A stretch of DNA of 32,648 bases from Mycobacteriales bacterium (GTDB lineage Bacteria; Actinomycetota; Actinomycetes; JAFAQI01): contig DATJSI010000032.1 in assembly GCA_035504215.1 (NCBI GenBank), forward strand, positions 1-32,648, written 5' to 3'. Of the stretch, positions 24,637 through 32,648 are shown piece after piece (within the stretch, counting starts at the first letter, position 1; every line of letters begins with the position of its first letter). The notes beneath the pieces were generated by a model that was not told the DNA's origin, ran no database searches, and worked only from the letters and a program-made list of their open reading frames with translations. The translations under genes and the position numbers were made by a program.

Positions 24637-25496
24637 TGGGGTCGCTCATCGGCCTGGTCCTCGGGATCGGCGTGCTCTTGATCTGGCGCAGCGGACCGCG
24701 GGCTCCCCAGCGCCGACCGCGGACCACGCCGAGCCTTAACGATCGCGTAGCCGACCTGTTGCTCCAGGCGGGCTACGCGTCGGTCCGGCCCGAGCAGCTG
24801 TACGCCGTCTGCGTCGGGCTCGCCGTGCTGACGTTCATCGTGGTTGCAGGGGTGAGTCGCGCGGCGACGATCGGGGTCGCCTTCGCCGGCTTCGCCGCGT
24901 ACTCGCCGATCGCGCTGGTCCGTCATCGTCGTCGTCAACGCGCTGGCGAGCTGCGCGAGCTGTGGCCGGGTGTCGTCGACAACCTCGCTTCCGCGGTTCG
25001 TGCGGGGCTGTCCCTTCCCGAGGCAGTCGCCCAACTGGCCGGCCGCGGGCCGGCCGTCCTGCGGCCGGCGTTCGAGGACTTCGCGGCGGACTACGCGGCG
25101 ACCGGCCGCTTCGGCGACTGCCTCGACCGGCTGAAGGCCGCGCTCGCGGACCCGGTTGCCGACCGGATCGTCGAGTCCATGCGCCTCGCCCGCGAGGTCG
25201 GCGGCAGCGATCTCGGGCGGTTGTTGCGCACGTTGTCGGGCTTCCTTCGTGAGGACGCCCGAACGCGGGCGGAGCTCGAAACCCGCCAGGGCTGGACGGT
25301 CTCGGCGGCGCGGCTCGCGCTCGCAGCGCCCTGGGTGATCCTGGGCATGCTCGCGCTGCGACCCGAAACCGTTGCTGCGTATGACACCAGCGCGGGTATC
25401 GCGGTGCTCGCCGGTGGCGCGATCGTGTCGGTGGCGGCGTACCGGGTCATGCTGCGGGTGGCGCAGCTTCCGGCCGACGAGCGGGTGCTGAGGTGA
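24636..25496 (+). CDS. tadB: Tad pilus inner-membrane platform protein TadB
   Basis: A 286-residue type II secretion F-like (T2SSF) membrane protein. One N-terminal helix (about 3-17) is followed by further helices around residues 50-95, a cytoplasmic T2SSF helical domain (about 105-215, with LWPGVVDNLASAVRAGLSLPEA and MRLAREVGGSDLGRLLRTLSGFLREDARTRAE-type segments) and two C-terminal helices (about 228-275). TadB with TadC forms the platform on which CpaF acts. The ATG at 24636 overlaps the cpaF stop, and the stop overlaps the tadC GTG (GTGA), so translation of all three is coupled. Confidence 0.92.
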   Translation: MGSLIGLVLGIGVLLIWRSGPRAPQRRPRTTPSLNDRVADLLLQAGYASVRPEQLYAVCVGLAVLTFIVVAGVSRAATIGVAFAGFAAYSPIALVRHRRRQRAGELRELWPGVVDNLASAVRAGLSLPEAVAQLAGRGPAVLRPAFEDFAADYAATGRFGDCLDRLKAALADPVADRIVESMRLAREVGGSDLGRLLRTLSGFLREDARTRAELETRQGWTVSAARLALAAPWVILGMLALRPETVAAYDTSAGIAVLAGGAIVSVAAYRVMLRVAQLPADERVLR

Positions 25497-26434
25497 CGCC
25501 CGCGCTGACCGGCGCCGGTCTCGGGTTGCTCGGGGCGGGTGGGTTGTGCGCGGCGATTGCCGCCAGTCCGCCGATGCGTCGGGTGCGCCTCGACGACCGC
25601 CTGGCGCCGTACCTCAGGGACACTCCTCGACCGTCGCGGTTGCTGCGGAACGAACGAACCGTCACGCCGTTCTCGACGGTCGAGCGGCTGCTCGGACCGG
25701 TGCTTCGCGATCTTGCAGTACGGATCGATCGCGCGATCGGTGGCGCGTCCTCGGTGCGCCGCCGCCTCGAGCAAGCCGGACGGGACATGACCGTCGAGGA
25801 GTTCCGGATCGAGCAGGTCGTCTGGGGTGCCGGCGGGCTGCTCGCGGGTCTCGCCGTCGCTGTGTTGGCTTCAGCCGCCGGGTCGCGGGTGAACCCGATC
25901 GGGTTCCTGGTGCTCGCGGCGGTTCTGGCGTTGGGCGGCGTGCTGCTGCGCGATCGCGCACTTACCAGTGAGGTACGCCGGCGGGAGGCGACGATGATCC
26001 GCGAGTTCCCGACCGTCGCCGAGCTGCTGGCGCTCGCGGTCGGTGCCGGCGAAGGGCCGGTCGCGGCCCTCGAGCGAGTCGCGCGGCTGGCCCACGGCGA
26101 GCTGCCTCGCGAGCTGGCCCGGGCGCTCGCGGACGCCCGCGCGGGTCGCTCCGTGACGAGCGCCCTGGAGGCGATGGCGGCGCGGACATCGCTTCCGGTG
26201 CTCGCAAGATTCGTCGACGGCATGGCCGTCGCGGTCGAGCGCGGGACGCCGCTCGCGGAGGTCCTGCGGGCGCAGGCGACCGACGTGCGCGAGATGGGTC
26301 GCCGCGCCTTGCTCGAGGCAGGTGGTCGCAAGGAGATCACGATGCTCGTGCCGGTCGTGTTCCTGGTCCTGCCGGTGACGGTGATTTTTGCTTTGTTCCC
26401 AGGCTTTTACAGCCTCCAGCTGTCCGTGCCCTGA
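25493..26434 (+). CDS. tadC: Tad pilus inner-membrane platform protein TadC
   Basis: A 313-residue T2SSF-type membrane protein. The N-terminal helix (about 5-25) is followed by a basic cytoplasmic segment, two helices (about 105-150), the T2SSF cytoplasmic domain (about 160-270: REFPTVAELLALAVGAGEGP and VDGMAVAVERGTPLAEVLRAQA) and a strongly hydrophobic C-terminal helix (ITMLVPVVFLVLPVTVIFALFPG). It pairs with TadB. The GTG start lies inside the tadB stop. Confidence 0.92.
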   Translation: MTPALTGAGLGLLGAGGLCAAIAASPPMRRVRLDDRLAPYLRDTPRPSRLLRNERTVTPFSTVERLLGPVLRDLAVRIDRAIGGASSVRRRLEQAGRDMTVEEFRIEQVVWGAGGLLAGLAVAVLASAAGSRVNPIGFLVLAAVLALGGVLLRDRALTSEVRRREATMIREFPTVAELLALAVGAGEGPVAALERVARLAHGELPRELARALADARAGRSVTSALEAMAARTSLPVLARFVDGMAVAVERGTPLAEVLRAQATDVREMGRRALLEAGGRKEITMLVPVVFLVLPVTVIFALFPGFYSLQLSVP

Positions 26435-26460
26435 GGGATCGAGAGGATCGGAGTCGGCGC

Positions 26461-26664
26461 ATGTATTTCGGGTTGTTGTTCGTCTGGGCGGAGCTGCGGC
26501 GGCGGTTCGGTGGCGCCGACCGGGAGCGCGGCGATGTGCCGGGCTGGGTGCTGATCACGTTGATGACGGCGGGCATCGTCACCGCGCTCTGGGTCGTGGC
26601 CGAGCCGACGCTGCGCAGCCTGTTGACCAACGCGCTGAACATCTCCGGCGATCCGAGCAAGTGA
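26461..26664 (+). CDS. Small single-helix Tad-locus protein (possible non-canonical pilin)
   Basis: A 67-residue protein with a short N-terminal region ending ERG, then one hydrophobic helix (DVPGWVLITLMTAGIVTALWVV) and a polar C-terminus. Its size and position after tadC are those of the Flp pilin or DUF4244-type protein of actinobacterial Tad loci. However, the canonical prepilin Glu at +5 after Gly is replaced by Trp (G-DVPGW). It could be a non-canonical pilin or a minor component. A GGAG ribosome site is about 9 nt upstream. The stop overlaps the GTG of the next gene. Confidence 0.7.
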   Translation: MYFGLLFVWAELRRRFGGADRERGDVPGWVLITLMTAGIVTALWVVAEPTLRSLLTNALNISGDPSK

Positions 26665-27062
26665 GCGGAGCCGGCGCGCCGCGTGACGGCGGCTCGGCGG
26701 CGGTCGACTTCGTCCTGGTCGGCGTTCTCGTCACATTCCTGTTTCTCGCGGTGCTTCAGGTCGGCATCGATTTCTACGTCCGGGACGTGCTGGAAGCGTG
26801 TGCCGCGGACGGCGCCCGGTACGCCGCAAATGCTGATGTCGCCGATCCCGCGGCAGGAGCCGAGCAGGCGAATGAGGAGATCACTCGCGCGCTCGGCGCG
26901 GCATACGCGACGGCGTACGCTCCCGCCGCCCAGGCGCAGGTGGATGGCGCTGCGGTCGTCACCGTTCGCGTCGATGCGCGGCTGCCGCTGCTTGCCTGGT
27001 TCCTGCCGGTCGGTCCGGCGGTTCACGCGACCGGCCACGCCTTGCTGGAGCCGAGACCGTGA
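26661..27062 (+). CDS. TadE-like minor pilin
   Basis: A 133-residue TadE-family pseudopilin. The acidic-Gly boundary RDGG-SAAVDF is followed by a helix VLVGVLVTFLFLAVLQVGI, then FYVRDVLEACAADGARYAA, typical of TadE proteins, and an exported C-terminal domain. An Asp takes the place of the usual +5 Glu of the prepilin site. The GTG start at 26661 overlaps the preceding stop, and its own stop overlaps the next GTG. Role: minor subunit or assembly factor of the Tad pilus. Confidence 0.85.
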   Translation: MSGAGAPRDGGSAAVDFVLVGVLVTFLFLAVLQVGIDFYVRDVLEACAADGARYAANADVADPAAGAEQANEEITRALGAAYATAYAPAAQAQVDGAAVVTVRVDARLPLLAWFLPVGPAVHATGHALLEPRP

Positions 27063-27523
27063 CCTGCTCCCGTCCGGCTGACGAGGGCAGCGCGATCGTG
27101 GAGTTCGTCTGGCTGGCGGTCCTCCTGATGATCCCGTTGGCCTACGTCGTGATGAGCGCGGTCGCCGTGCAGCGCGCGGCGTTCGCGGTAACCGCCGCCG
27201 CACGGGAAGGCGCGAGGGCCTATGCCACCGCGGGTTCGGATGCCCTGGGGGAGCGGCGGGCCGAGCAGGCCGTCGCGCTCGTCATGGCCGACCAGGGCGT
27301 GTCGTGGAAGCCGTCGGGTCGCGTCGTTGACTGCGGGCCGTGCGACTACGCGCCCGGATCGACCTTCACCGTGGTCCTGTCCCAGCACGTTGCGCTTCCG
27401 TTCGTACCAGGCTGGCTGTGCGGGCGCCGCTGCGTCGCCGGGATTACCGTTCGCGCCCGCCATGCCGAGCGGCTCAGCTGCTACTCGGGCACCGGCACAC
27501 CCGACCCCGCGGCCGGATGCTGA
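27059..27523 (+). CDS. TadE/TadF-like minor pilin with canonical prepilin motif
   Basis: A 154-residue protein with EG-SAIVEFVWLAVLLMIPLAYVV near the N-terminus: Gly, then Glu at +5, then the hydrophobic helix, the standard type IV prepilin/pseudopilin pattern. The region AVQRAAFAVTAAAREGARAYA is typical of TadE relatives. The C-terminal domain has several Cys (VDCGPC, WLCGRRC, LSCYS, final Cys), suggesting disulfides outside the membrane. GTG start within the preceding stop; the end overlaps the next gene by 7 bp. Confidence 0.87.
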   Translation: MTCSRPADEGSAIVEFVWLAVLLMIPLAYVVMSAVAVQRAAFAVTAAAREGARAYATAGSDALGERRAEQAVALVMADQGVSWKPSGRVVDCGPCDYAPGSTFTVVLSQHVALPFVPGWLCGRRCVAGITVRARHAERLSCYSGTGTPDPAAGC

Positions 27524-28014
27524 GCATGCCGATGCGCGCGCGAGGCACCGACGACGGCTCGGTGCTCGTTCTGGTGATCGGCTACGTCGCCATTGCCGCG
27601 GTGCTGATCACCGTCGGCGTCGACGTGTCGAAGGTGTTCCTGGCCCGGCGGGCCCTGGCTTCGGCCGCGGACTCCGCCGTTCTCGCCGCCGCCCAAGGGA
27701 TTGACACCGCGGCGATCTACCGCGGCGGCGCGCTTCGCTGCGGCGAGCCGCTGCCGCTCGATCCGCAACACGCGGCGGACCTCGCCCAGCGCTCACTCTC
27801 CGATGACGCCGCCGACCTGCGGCATGTCTTCGCGTCGCTCGGTCCGCCGGCCACCACGGTCGACGGCGGCACGGTGACGGTCGTGTTGCGTGGCCGGGTC
27901 GACGTACCGTTCGGCCGGGTGGTCGGCTGGCTCGACGGCTCGGCGTCCGGCGGGCGGATCGGGGTCAGCGAGACCTCGCACGCCCGGTCGCCGGTCGCCG
28001 GCGGGCTGTGTTGA
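27517..28014 (+). CDS. TadG-like (Rv3654c-type) pilus-associated protein
   Basis: A 165-residue protein. An N-terminal stretch ending TDDG is followed by the hydrophobic helix SVLVLVIGYVAIAAVLITVGVDVSKVFLARRALASAADSAVLAAAQG, the phrase typical of the pilus-assembly TadE/G-like family with the 'helicase/secretion neighbourhood' naming. The exported remainder is beta-rich (TVTVVLRGRVDVPFGRVVGW). A Leu stands at +5 in place of Glu. ATG 27517 overlaps the preceding gene by 7 bp, and ATG 27526 is an alternative. Last gene of the Tad unit; a palindromic element follows immediately. Confidence 0.82.
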   Translation: MLSMPMRARGTDDGSVLVLVIGYVAIAAVLITVGVDVSKVFLARRALASAADSAVLAAAQGIDTAAIYRGGALRCGEPLPLDPQHAADLAQRSLSDDAADLRHVFASLGPPATTVDGGTVTVVLRGRVDVPFGRVVGWLDGSASGGRIGVSETSHARSPVAGGLC

Positions 28015-28015
28015 C

Positions 28016-28107
28016 CGCTTCAGCACACAACCCCGCCCGGAGTCGACCCTGTTGCGGCGCGTGCCCGGTTTTCGCGGCGCCGATGGCGAGCGTTGTGTGC
28101 TGAAACG
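28016..28107. repeat. Palindromic element copy 1 (92 bp)
   Basis: The left arm CGCTTCAGCACACAAC (28016-28031) and right arm GTTGTGTGCTGAAACG (28092-28107) are inverted repeats with one mismatch around a 60-nt centre. Additional outer pairing GACCGC/GCGGTC extends the stem past a 4-nt bulge. It starts 2 nt after the tadG-like stop and ends 16 nt before the stop of the convergent surface-protein gene. A second copy with the same arms lies at 29912-30004. The centres differ apart from short shared pieces such as GTGCCCGGTT. Confidence 0.85.
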
Positions 28108-28123
28108 CGCGGTCGAACGCGCC

Positions 28124-29815
28124 TCAGGAGCCGGTGACGTCCGCGGCGTATCCGCCCCAGTCCAGCGGGTTGCCGGCGCCGTCGGTGAGCTGCGGCGCGG
28201 TGATGTCCTGGTTGGCGAACACCTCGAACCGATCGCCGGCCGCCACCGCCGGAACGTCGAGAACGGCTGACGTCACGAGCCCGCCGCTACCGGCGCAGTC
28301 GATCGTCGCCGAGCCGTTCGAGCACGTGATCGAGCTCACCGATGCGCTCGACTGGAACCGCTTCGCCTTGGGCTTCATCGCGTAGACGGAGAGCGTGGAC
28401 GGGTTGACGTTCTTCACGCCTTCGCTGAAGTCGAGCGTGATCGTGTGCGCCTGCCCGGAGGCGACGGCCCCCCTCACGTAGGGCGGCACGACGTCCCCGT
28501 GCTTGGACGTCACGCTGAGCGTGCCGGGCAGCTCGTCGCGGATCAGCTTCTTCGACGAGTTGTAGGCCGCGTTGTGCGCGCCATCCTCGACGTAAGCGCT
28601 CACCTGCCAGCTCCCGCTCGGCACGCACTTGCGGAACCTCGCCGTGCCGACCCACTGGCCGTCCTCGAGCTGAAGCTTCGCGTGCACATAGCCGTAGGTC
28701 TCGTAGCCGATGCCCGGGAACGGATAGAGCCCGCTTGCCGCTCCGCCGATCCCGTGGTGGGTCGAGAAGTCGACGTCGACCCGGTGGACGCCGGACAACG
28801 TGTCGGTTGCGGTCGCTGTCACCGTCATCGACGCCGTACCCGACGTGCTGTTCACCGTGGGCGGCGAGAAGGTCAGGCTGGTCAGCACCGGCTTGGTCCT
28901 GTCGGTGTTGCTGGTGACCTTCAGGTACGACGAGAAGTGCCGAGCGTGCAGGGTGCTCGCGGTGATCAGACGGAACTGCGGCTTGTCCTTCGCGGGATAC
29001 TCGACGAATAGCCGCGGCCGGCTCGTGGCGTCGCCGAGCCACTCCGGCACGGTCATCGTGCCGGTCCACGTGTTGGTTGCGTGCTTGGTCAGCTCAAGGC
29101 CCTTGTTGAGCCCTCGGCCATGGCCCTTGCTCCGCGAGAAGATGACCGAGACGTTCCTCGGAGCGGGCGAGCTGAAGGATGCCGTGACGTGCAACTTGCG
29201 AGCCGCCTTCGTCGTATTGACCGCGCTCGGGTTGAAGCCGAACGACGTCAGAGCACCTGCCTTGACCTTCTTCGGCGGTGGCGCGCCGTGGCCGGTCAGC
29301 GTGACCGTCGTGTCCCATCCGCTCTGCAGCCGGATGTCGGTCGGCCCCTGCGGGTAGGTGCCGAAGTCCGGGTAGAAGCCCTGGTTGCCCGCGGCGTCAT
29401 CAGCCTGGACGTAGCGCAGCGTCCAGGTGCCCGGCCGCGCTCGCTTCGGGATCGTGAGAGTGCCGGTCCACACGCCGTCGTCGGCAGTGCCGCCGGTCAG
29501 CTTCAGCGAAGTGCCCACGCCGCCGCCCGGCCCGGAGAGGAGGAGCCCGACGCCCGCGACGCCGCTGGCCGCGCCGTTCTGCGACGTGTCGGTCGCGTCG
29601 ACGGTCACCGGGACCGTGTACGGGCCGGTGCTGAGGTCGACGGTCGAGACGCCGAACTGCACGCTCTGCACCTGCGGTGGCACCGTGTCCGAGGGCGGTG
29701 CGCACAGGCTGGCCGCCGCGGCAGGGGTCGCCGCCCAGATCGGCACGACGATGGCGGCTGCGGCGAACATCCCCCCGGCCGCGGTGCGACGTACGAACGT
29801 GCTCCGAGCGTTCAT
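28124..29815 (-). CDS. Secreted Ig-like repeat protein
   Basis: A 563-residue exported protein. The signal peptide (about 1-35: STFVRRTAAGGMFAAAAIVV, then PAAAA) is followed by beta-sandwich-like repeats, each opening with a phrase such as DTVPPQVQSVQF (near residue 43) or DRTKPVLTSLTFSPPTVN (near 305) and containing 'VTVDATDTxSGV' and 'WTGTLTIP' or 'WVGTARF' signatures. The C-terminal part (about 440-560: PPYVRGAVASGQAHTITLDF) resembles SbsA-type Ig-like domains. No membrane anchor or sortase motif is visible, so it may be released or held non-covalently. A GAGAGG ribosome site is 7 nt before the ATG. The gene is isolated, opposite in strand to both neighbours, and flanked by the two palindromic elements. 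Confidence 0.82.
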   Translation of the reverse strand: MNARSTFVRRTAAGGMFAAAAIVVPIWAATPAAAASLCAPPSDTVPPQVQSVQFGVSTVDLSTGPYTVPVTVDATDTSQNGAASGVAGVGLLLSGPGGGVGTSLKLTGGTADDGVWTGTLTIPKRARPGTWTLRYVQADDAAGNQGFYPDFGTYPQGPTDIRLQSGWDTTVTLTGHGAPPPKKVKAGALTSFGFNPSAVNTTKAARKLHVTASFSSPAPRNVSVIFSRSKGHGRGLNKGLELTKHATNTWTGTMTVPEWLGDATSRPRLFVEYPAKDKPQFRLITASTLHARHFSSYLKVTSNTDRTKPVLTSLTFSPPTVNSTSGTASMTVTATATDTLSGVHRVDVDFSTHHGIGGAASGLYPFPGIGYETYGYVHAKLQLEDGQWVGTARFRKCVPSGSWQVSAYVEDGAHNAAYNSSKKLIRDELPGTLSVTSKHGDVVPPYVRGAVASGQAHTITLDFSEGVKNVNPSTLSVYAMKPKAKRFQSSASVSSITCSNGSATIDCAGSGGLVTSAVLDVPAVAAGDRFEVFANQDITAPQLTDGAGNPLDWGGYAADVTGS

Positions 29816-29911
29816 CGCGATCCCTCTCGCCGTGGGCCAGCATGGCGCGCGCGGACGCCGCCGTCAGTTCGACAGACGCAGGCGGGAGGCGGTTGGTTCC
29901 CATCGCCGCGG

Positions 29912-30004
29912 ACGTTTCAGCACACAACGGTGCCCGGTTCGCCCTGATGAGTACGCCGATGCCCGGCTATGCGCCGTCGATCGGGGCCGGTTGTGTGCTG
30001 AAAC
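29912..30004. repeat. Palindromic element copy 2 (93 bp)
   Basis: Perfect 16-bp inverted arms, CGTTTCAGCACACAAC (29912-29927) and GTTGTGTGCTGAAACG (29989-30004), surround a 61-nt centre. It lies in the 264-bp gap between the divergent surface-protein gene and prfB. Its right arm is identical to that of copy 1, and the left arms differ at one base. Confidence 0.88.
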
Positions 30005-30065
30005 GGGCGGGGCGAGGCGAGCCGGACCCGCACCCGCACCCCCGACGCCGGTCGCGCAACGCCGG

Positions 30066-30071
30066 TAACCT
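30066..30071 (+). promoter_or_regulatory. Candidate leaderless -10 box of prfB
   Basis: TAACCT lies within CGCCGGTAACCT, 8 nt before the GTG at 30080. The same CGCCGGTA context and identical spacing occur before ftsE. There is no convincing ribosome site. Confidence 0.45.
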
Positions 30072-30079
30072 CGCTAGGC

Positions 30080-31189
30080 GTGTCCGATCTCGACCCCGCC
30101 GACGTGCTCAAAGGGCTGGTTGCCACTCTCGGCTCGATCGAAGCGGTGCTCGACCCGGACGCGATGCGCACCCAGCTGAAGGACCTCGAGGACGAGGCCG
30201 CCGACCCGGATCTGTGGAACGACCAGGACCGGGCCCAGCGAGTCACCCGGAAGATGGCGTCGCTTCGCGCCGACCTCGCCCGGCTCGACACGTTGCACGC
30301 CCGGCTCGACGACCAGCTCGCCGCGATCGAGCTCGACGACGCCGACCTGATCGCGGAGGCACAGGCCGGCCTGCCGCAGCTCAAGGCCGACATCGAGTCA
30401 CTCGAGGTTCGGACCTTGCTCTCGGGCGAGTACGACGAGCGCGATGCCCTGGTGACGATCAACTCCGGCACGGGTGGCACGGACGCCGCCGACTGGGCCG
30501 AAATGCTGATGCGCATGTACCTGCGCTGGGCGGAGCGTCACGACTACCCGACCGAGGTCTTCGACACGTCGTACGCCGAAGAGGCCGGCATCAAGTCGGG
30601 GACGTTCGTCGTGAAGGCGCCGTACGGCTACGGCACGCTCGCCGGCGAGCACGGCGTGCACCGGCTGGTCCGGATCTCGCCGTTCGACAACCAGTCGCGC
30701 CGGCAGACGTCGTTCGCGAGCGTCGACATCACGCCCGTGGTCGAGGAGACCGACCACGTCGAGATCCCCGACGAGGACATCCGGGTCGACGTCTACCGCT
30801 CCTCGGGTCCCGGTGGCCAGGGCGTCAACACGACCGACTCCGCGGTACGCATCACCCACCTGCCGACCGGCATCGTCGTGACCTGCCAGAACGAGCGGAG
30901 CCAGATCCAGAACCGGGCCAGGGCGATGGAGGTGCTCGCCGCAAAGCTGCTCGAGGTACGCCGCCAGGAGGAGGCCGACGAGATGGGCCGGCTGAAGGGC
31001 TCCCGCAACACGGTGGGCTTCGGCAGCGACGACAAGGTGCGCGACTACGTGCTGCACCCCTACCAGATGGTCAAGGACGCCCGCACCGGCGTGGAGGTCG
31101 GCAACACGAGCGCGGTCCTCGATGGCGATATCGACGAGTTCATCGACGCGGAGGTGCGCTGGCGTCGCACTCAGGGGGAGGACGGCTAA
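30080..31189 (+). CDS. prfB: Peptide chain release factor 2
   Basis: A 369-residue class I release factor reading UGA and UAA. The stop-codon recognition tripeptide of RF2, Ser-Pro-Phe (200-202, RISPFDNQ), distinguishes it from RF1. The catalytic GGQ (245-247, [20 protein letters not shown]) triggers peptide release. The helical N-terminal domain and full length match the family. The reading frame is continuous: the programmed +1 frameshift used by many bacteria around codon 25 is absent. It starts at a GTG with a TAACCT box 8 nt upstream. prfB followed by ftsE and ftsX is the usual actinobacterial order. Confidence 0.97.
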   Translation: MSDLDPADVLKGLVATLGSIEAVLDPDAMRTQLKDLEDEAADPDLWNDQDRAQRVTRKMASLRADLARLDTLHARLDDQLAAIELDDADLIAEAQAGLPQLKADIESLEVRTLLSGEYDERDALVTINSGTGGTDAADWAEMLMRMYLRWAERHDYPTEVFDTSYAEEAGIKSGTFVVKAPYGYGTLAGEHGVHRLVRISPFDNQSRRQTSFASVDITPVVEETDHVEIPDEDIRVDVYRSSGPGGQGVNTTDSAVRITHLPTGIVVTCQNERSQIQNRARAMEVLAAKLLEVRRQEEADEMGRLKGSRNTVGFGSDDKVRDYVLHPYQMVKDARTGVEVGNTSAVLDGDIDEFIDAEVRWRRTQGEDG

Positions 31190-31196
31190 CCGCCGG

Positions 31197-31202
31197 TAGA
31201 CT
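31197..31202 (+). promoter_or_regulatory. Candidate leaderless -10 box of ftsE
   Basis: TAGACT lies within CGCCGGTAGACT, 8 nt before the GTG at 31211. It matches the arrangement upstream of prfB. ftsE could therefore be transcribed separately from, as well as with, prfB. Confidence 0.45.
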
Positions 31203-31210
31203 TCCTCGTT

Positions 31211-31900
<690 letters not shown>

Positions 31901-31918
31901 CCGCTCGGAGACCTTTAC

Positions 31919-32648
31919 ATGCGCTTTCAGTTCGTCGTGTCGGAGCTTGCCCTTGGCCTGCGCCGCAACGTCACGATGACCGTCGCGGCGATGGTGACGA
32001 TCACCATCTCGCTCACGCTGCTCGGCGGTGCGCTGATGATCCGCACCGGTGCGAGCCGACTCGAGCACGATCTGCTCAACGAGATCGAGGTGTCGGTCTA
32101 TCTCCAGCCGAACTGCGGTACGCCGAACGCGCCGGCGAACTGCCTGACGCTGAACGACCAGACCCAGATCTACAAGACCCTGAAGCAGTTGCCGCAGGTC
32201 AAGAGCGTGCAGTACGTCTCGCAGGCGGAGGCCTACCAGCACTTCAAGGACGAGTTCGCGAACGACCCCGACCTGACCAAGGAGGCCGGCCCGAACACCC
32301 TGCCGGCGTCGTTCGCGGTCGGGCTCAAGGACCCGCACCAGTTCGCAGTGATCAACAGTGCGGTCAGCCAGGCCCCCGGGGTGCAGTCCGTGACGAACGC
32401 CTCGCAGGATCTGAAGACACTGTTCGCGTTCTTCCACCGGGTGACGCTCGGCGTGTTGCTGATCGCTGTTGTGCTGCTCGCGGCGACCTGCTTGCTGATC
32501 TACAACACGATGCTGGTCGCAGCGTTCACCCGCCGCCGGGAGACCGGGATCATGCGGTTGGTCGGCGCCTCAGACTTCTACATCCAGGCGCCGTTCATCC
32601 TCGAGGGCACGGTGATCGGCATCATCGGCTCGGGCTTTGCCCTTGCGT
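31919..32648 (+). CDS. ftsX: Cell division protein FtsX (3' partial)
   Basis: The frame begins MRFQFVVSELALGLRRNVTM and stays open to the window edge (243 codons). The first membrane helix (about 18-42) is followed by a large extracellular domain (about 45-170), with a Cys pair in NCGTPNAPANC that may form a disulfide. Two further helices follow (about 175-203 and from 228), separated by FTRRRETGIMRLVGAS, the FtsX/MacB-type cytoplasmic loop that couples to the ATPase. The ribosome site GGAG is 8 nt before the ATG. The rest of the gene lies beyond the window. Confidence 0.95.
   Translation, partial: MRFQFVVSELALGLRRNVTMTVAAMVTITISLTLLGGALMIRTGASRLEHDLLNEIEVSVYLQPNCGTPNAPANCLTLNDQTQIYKTLKQLPQVKSVQYVSQAEAYQHFKDEFANDPDLTKEAGPNTLPASFAVGLKDPHQFAVINSAVSQAPGVQSVTNASQDLKTLFAFFHRVTLGVLLIAVVLLAATCLLIYNTMLVAAFTRRRETGIMRLVGASDFYIQAPFILEGTVIGIIGSGFALA

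Noticed and set aside
29943-29950. CTGATGAG resembling a hammerhead ribozyme core
   Set aside because: No properly placed stem II plus GAAA and cleavage-site NUH could be fitted, and copy 1 of the element lacks the motif.
29912-30004. Integron attC site or gene cassette boundary
   Set aside because: The arms end in ACACAAC/GTTGTGT, close to but not matching the RYYYAAC/GTTRRRY core sites. The arms are perfect rather than bulged, and no integrase gene is visible.

Overview
The window is a dense, high-GC chromosomal segment of an actinobacterium. Codon third positions are almost all G or C, GTG starts are frequent, and genes are often coupled by ATGA, GTGA or TGATG overlaps. Several genes have a TAnnnT box 5-8 nt before the start codon, the pattern of leaderless actinobacterial transcripts. 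The order prfB-ftsE-ftsX at the right end and the compact Tad pilus locus are typical of Actinomycetota. I cannot name a genus. No tRNA, rRNA, CRISPR array, transposase or phage gene is visible.

Layout. (1) 1-7.9 kb: the 3' part of a large Ig-repeat surface protein with a C-terminal membrane anchor is translationally coupled to a membrane diguanylate cyclase. Convergent to this pair is an EccC/EssC-like triple-ATPase protein with an FHA domain. (2) 8.0-12.7 kb: an exported beta-propeller protein, a DUF1707 and PspC membrane-protein pair, and a divergent PspC-histidine kinase with its LuxR-type response regulator. A strong hairpin terminator closes the region. (3) 12.7-20.2 kb: a secreted S53 (sedolisin) peptidase, a PLP-dependent decarboxylase, a succinate-semialdehyde-type dehydrogenase, two GNAT acetyltransferases and an acetamidase/formamidase. 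(4) 20.4-28.0 kb: a Sec-exported RTX-type calcium-binding repeat protein, a small gene remnant, and a Tad locus (cpaF/tadA, tadB, tadC and four small single-helix proteins). (5) 28.0-30.0 kb: a secreted Ig-like protein gene bracketed by two nearly equal palindromic elements (92 and 93 bp). (6) 30.0-32.6 kb: prfB, ftsE and the 5' part of ftsX.

How the genes fit together (inference): much of the window concerns the cell surface. It has three large exported or anchored proteins (Ig-repeat, RTX, Ig-like), a Tad pilus machine, a c-di-GMP synthase coupled to a surface protein, an envelope-stress-type two-component module and a secreted protease. An adhesion/envelope theme is plausible. The most unexplained structure is the pair of long inverted-repeat elements around the 28.1-29.8 kb gene. 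No complete, clearly new system is demonstrable from sequence alone.
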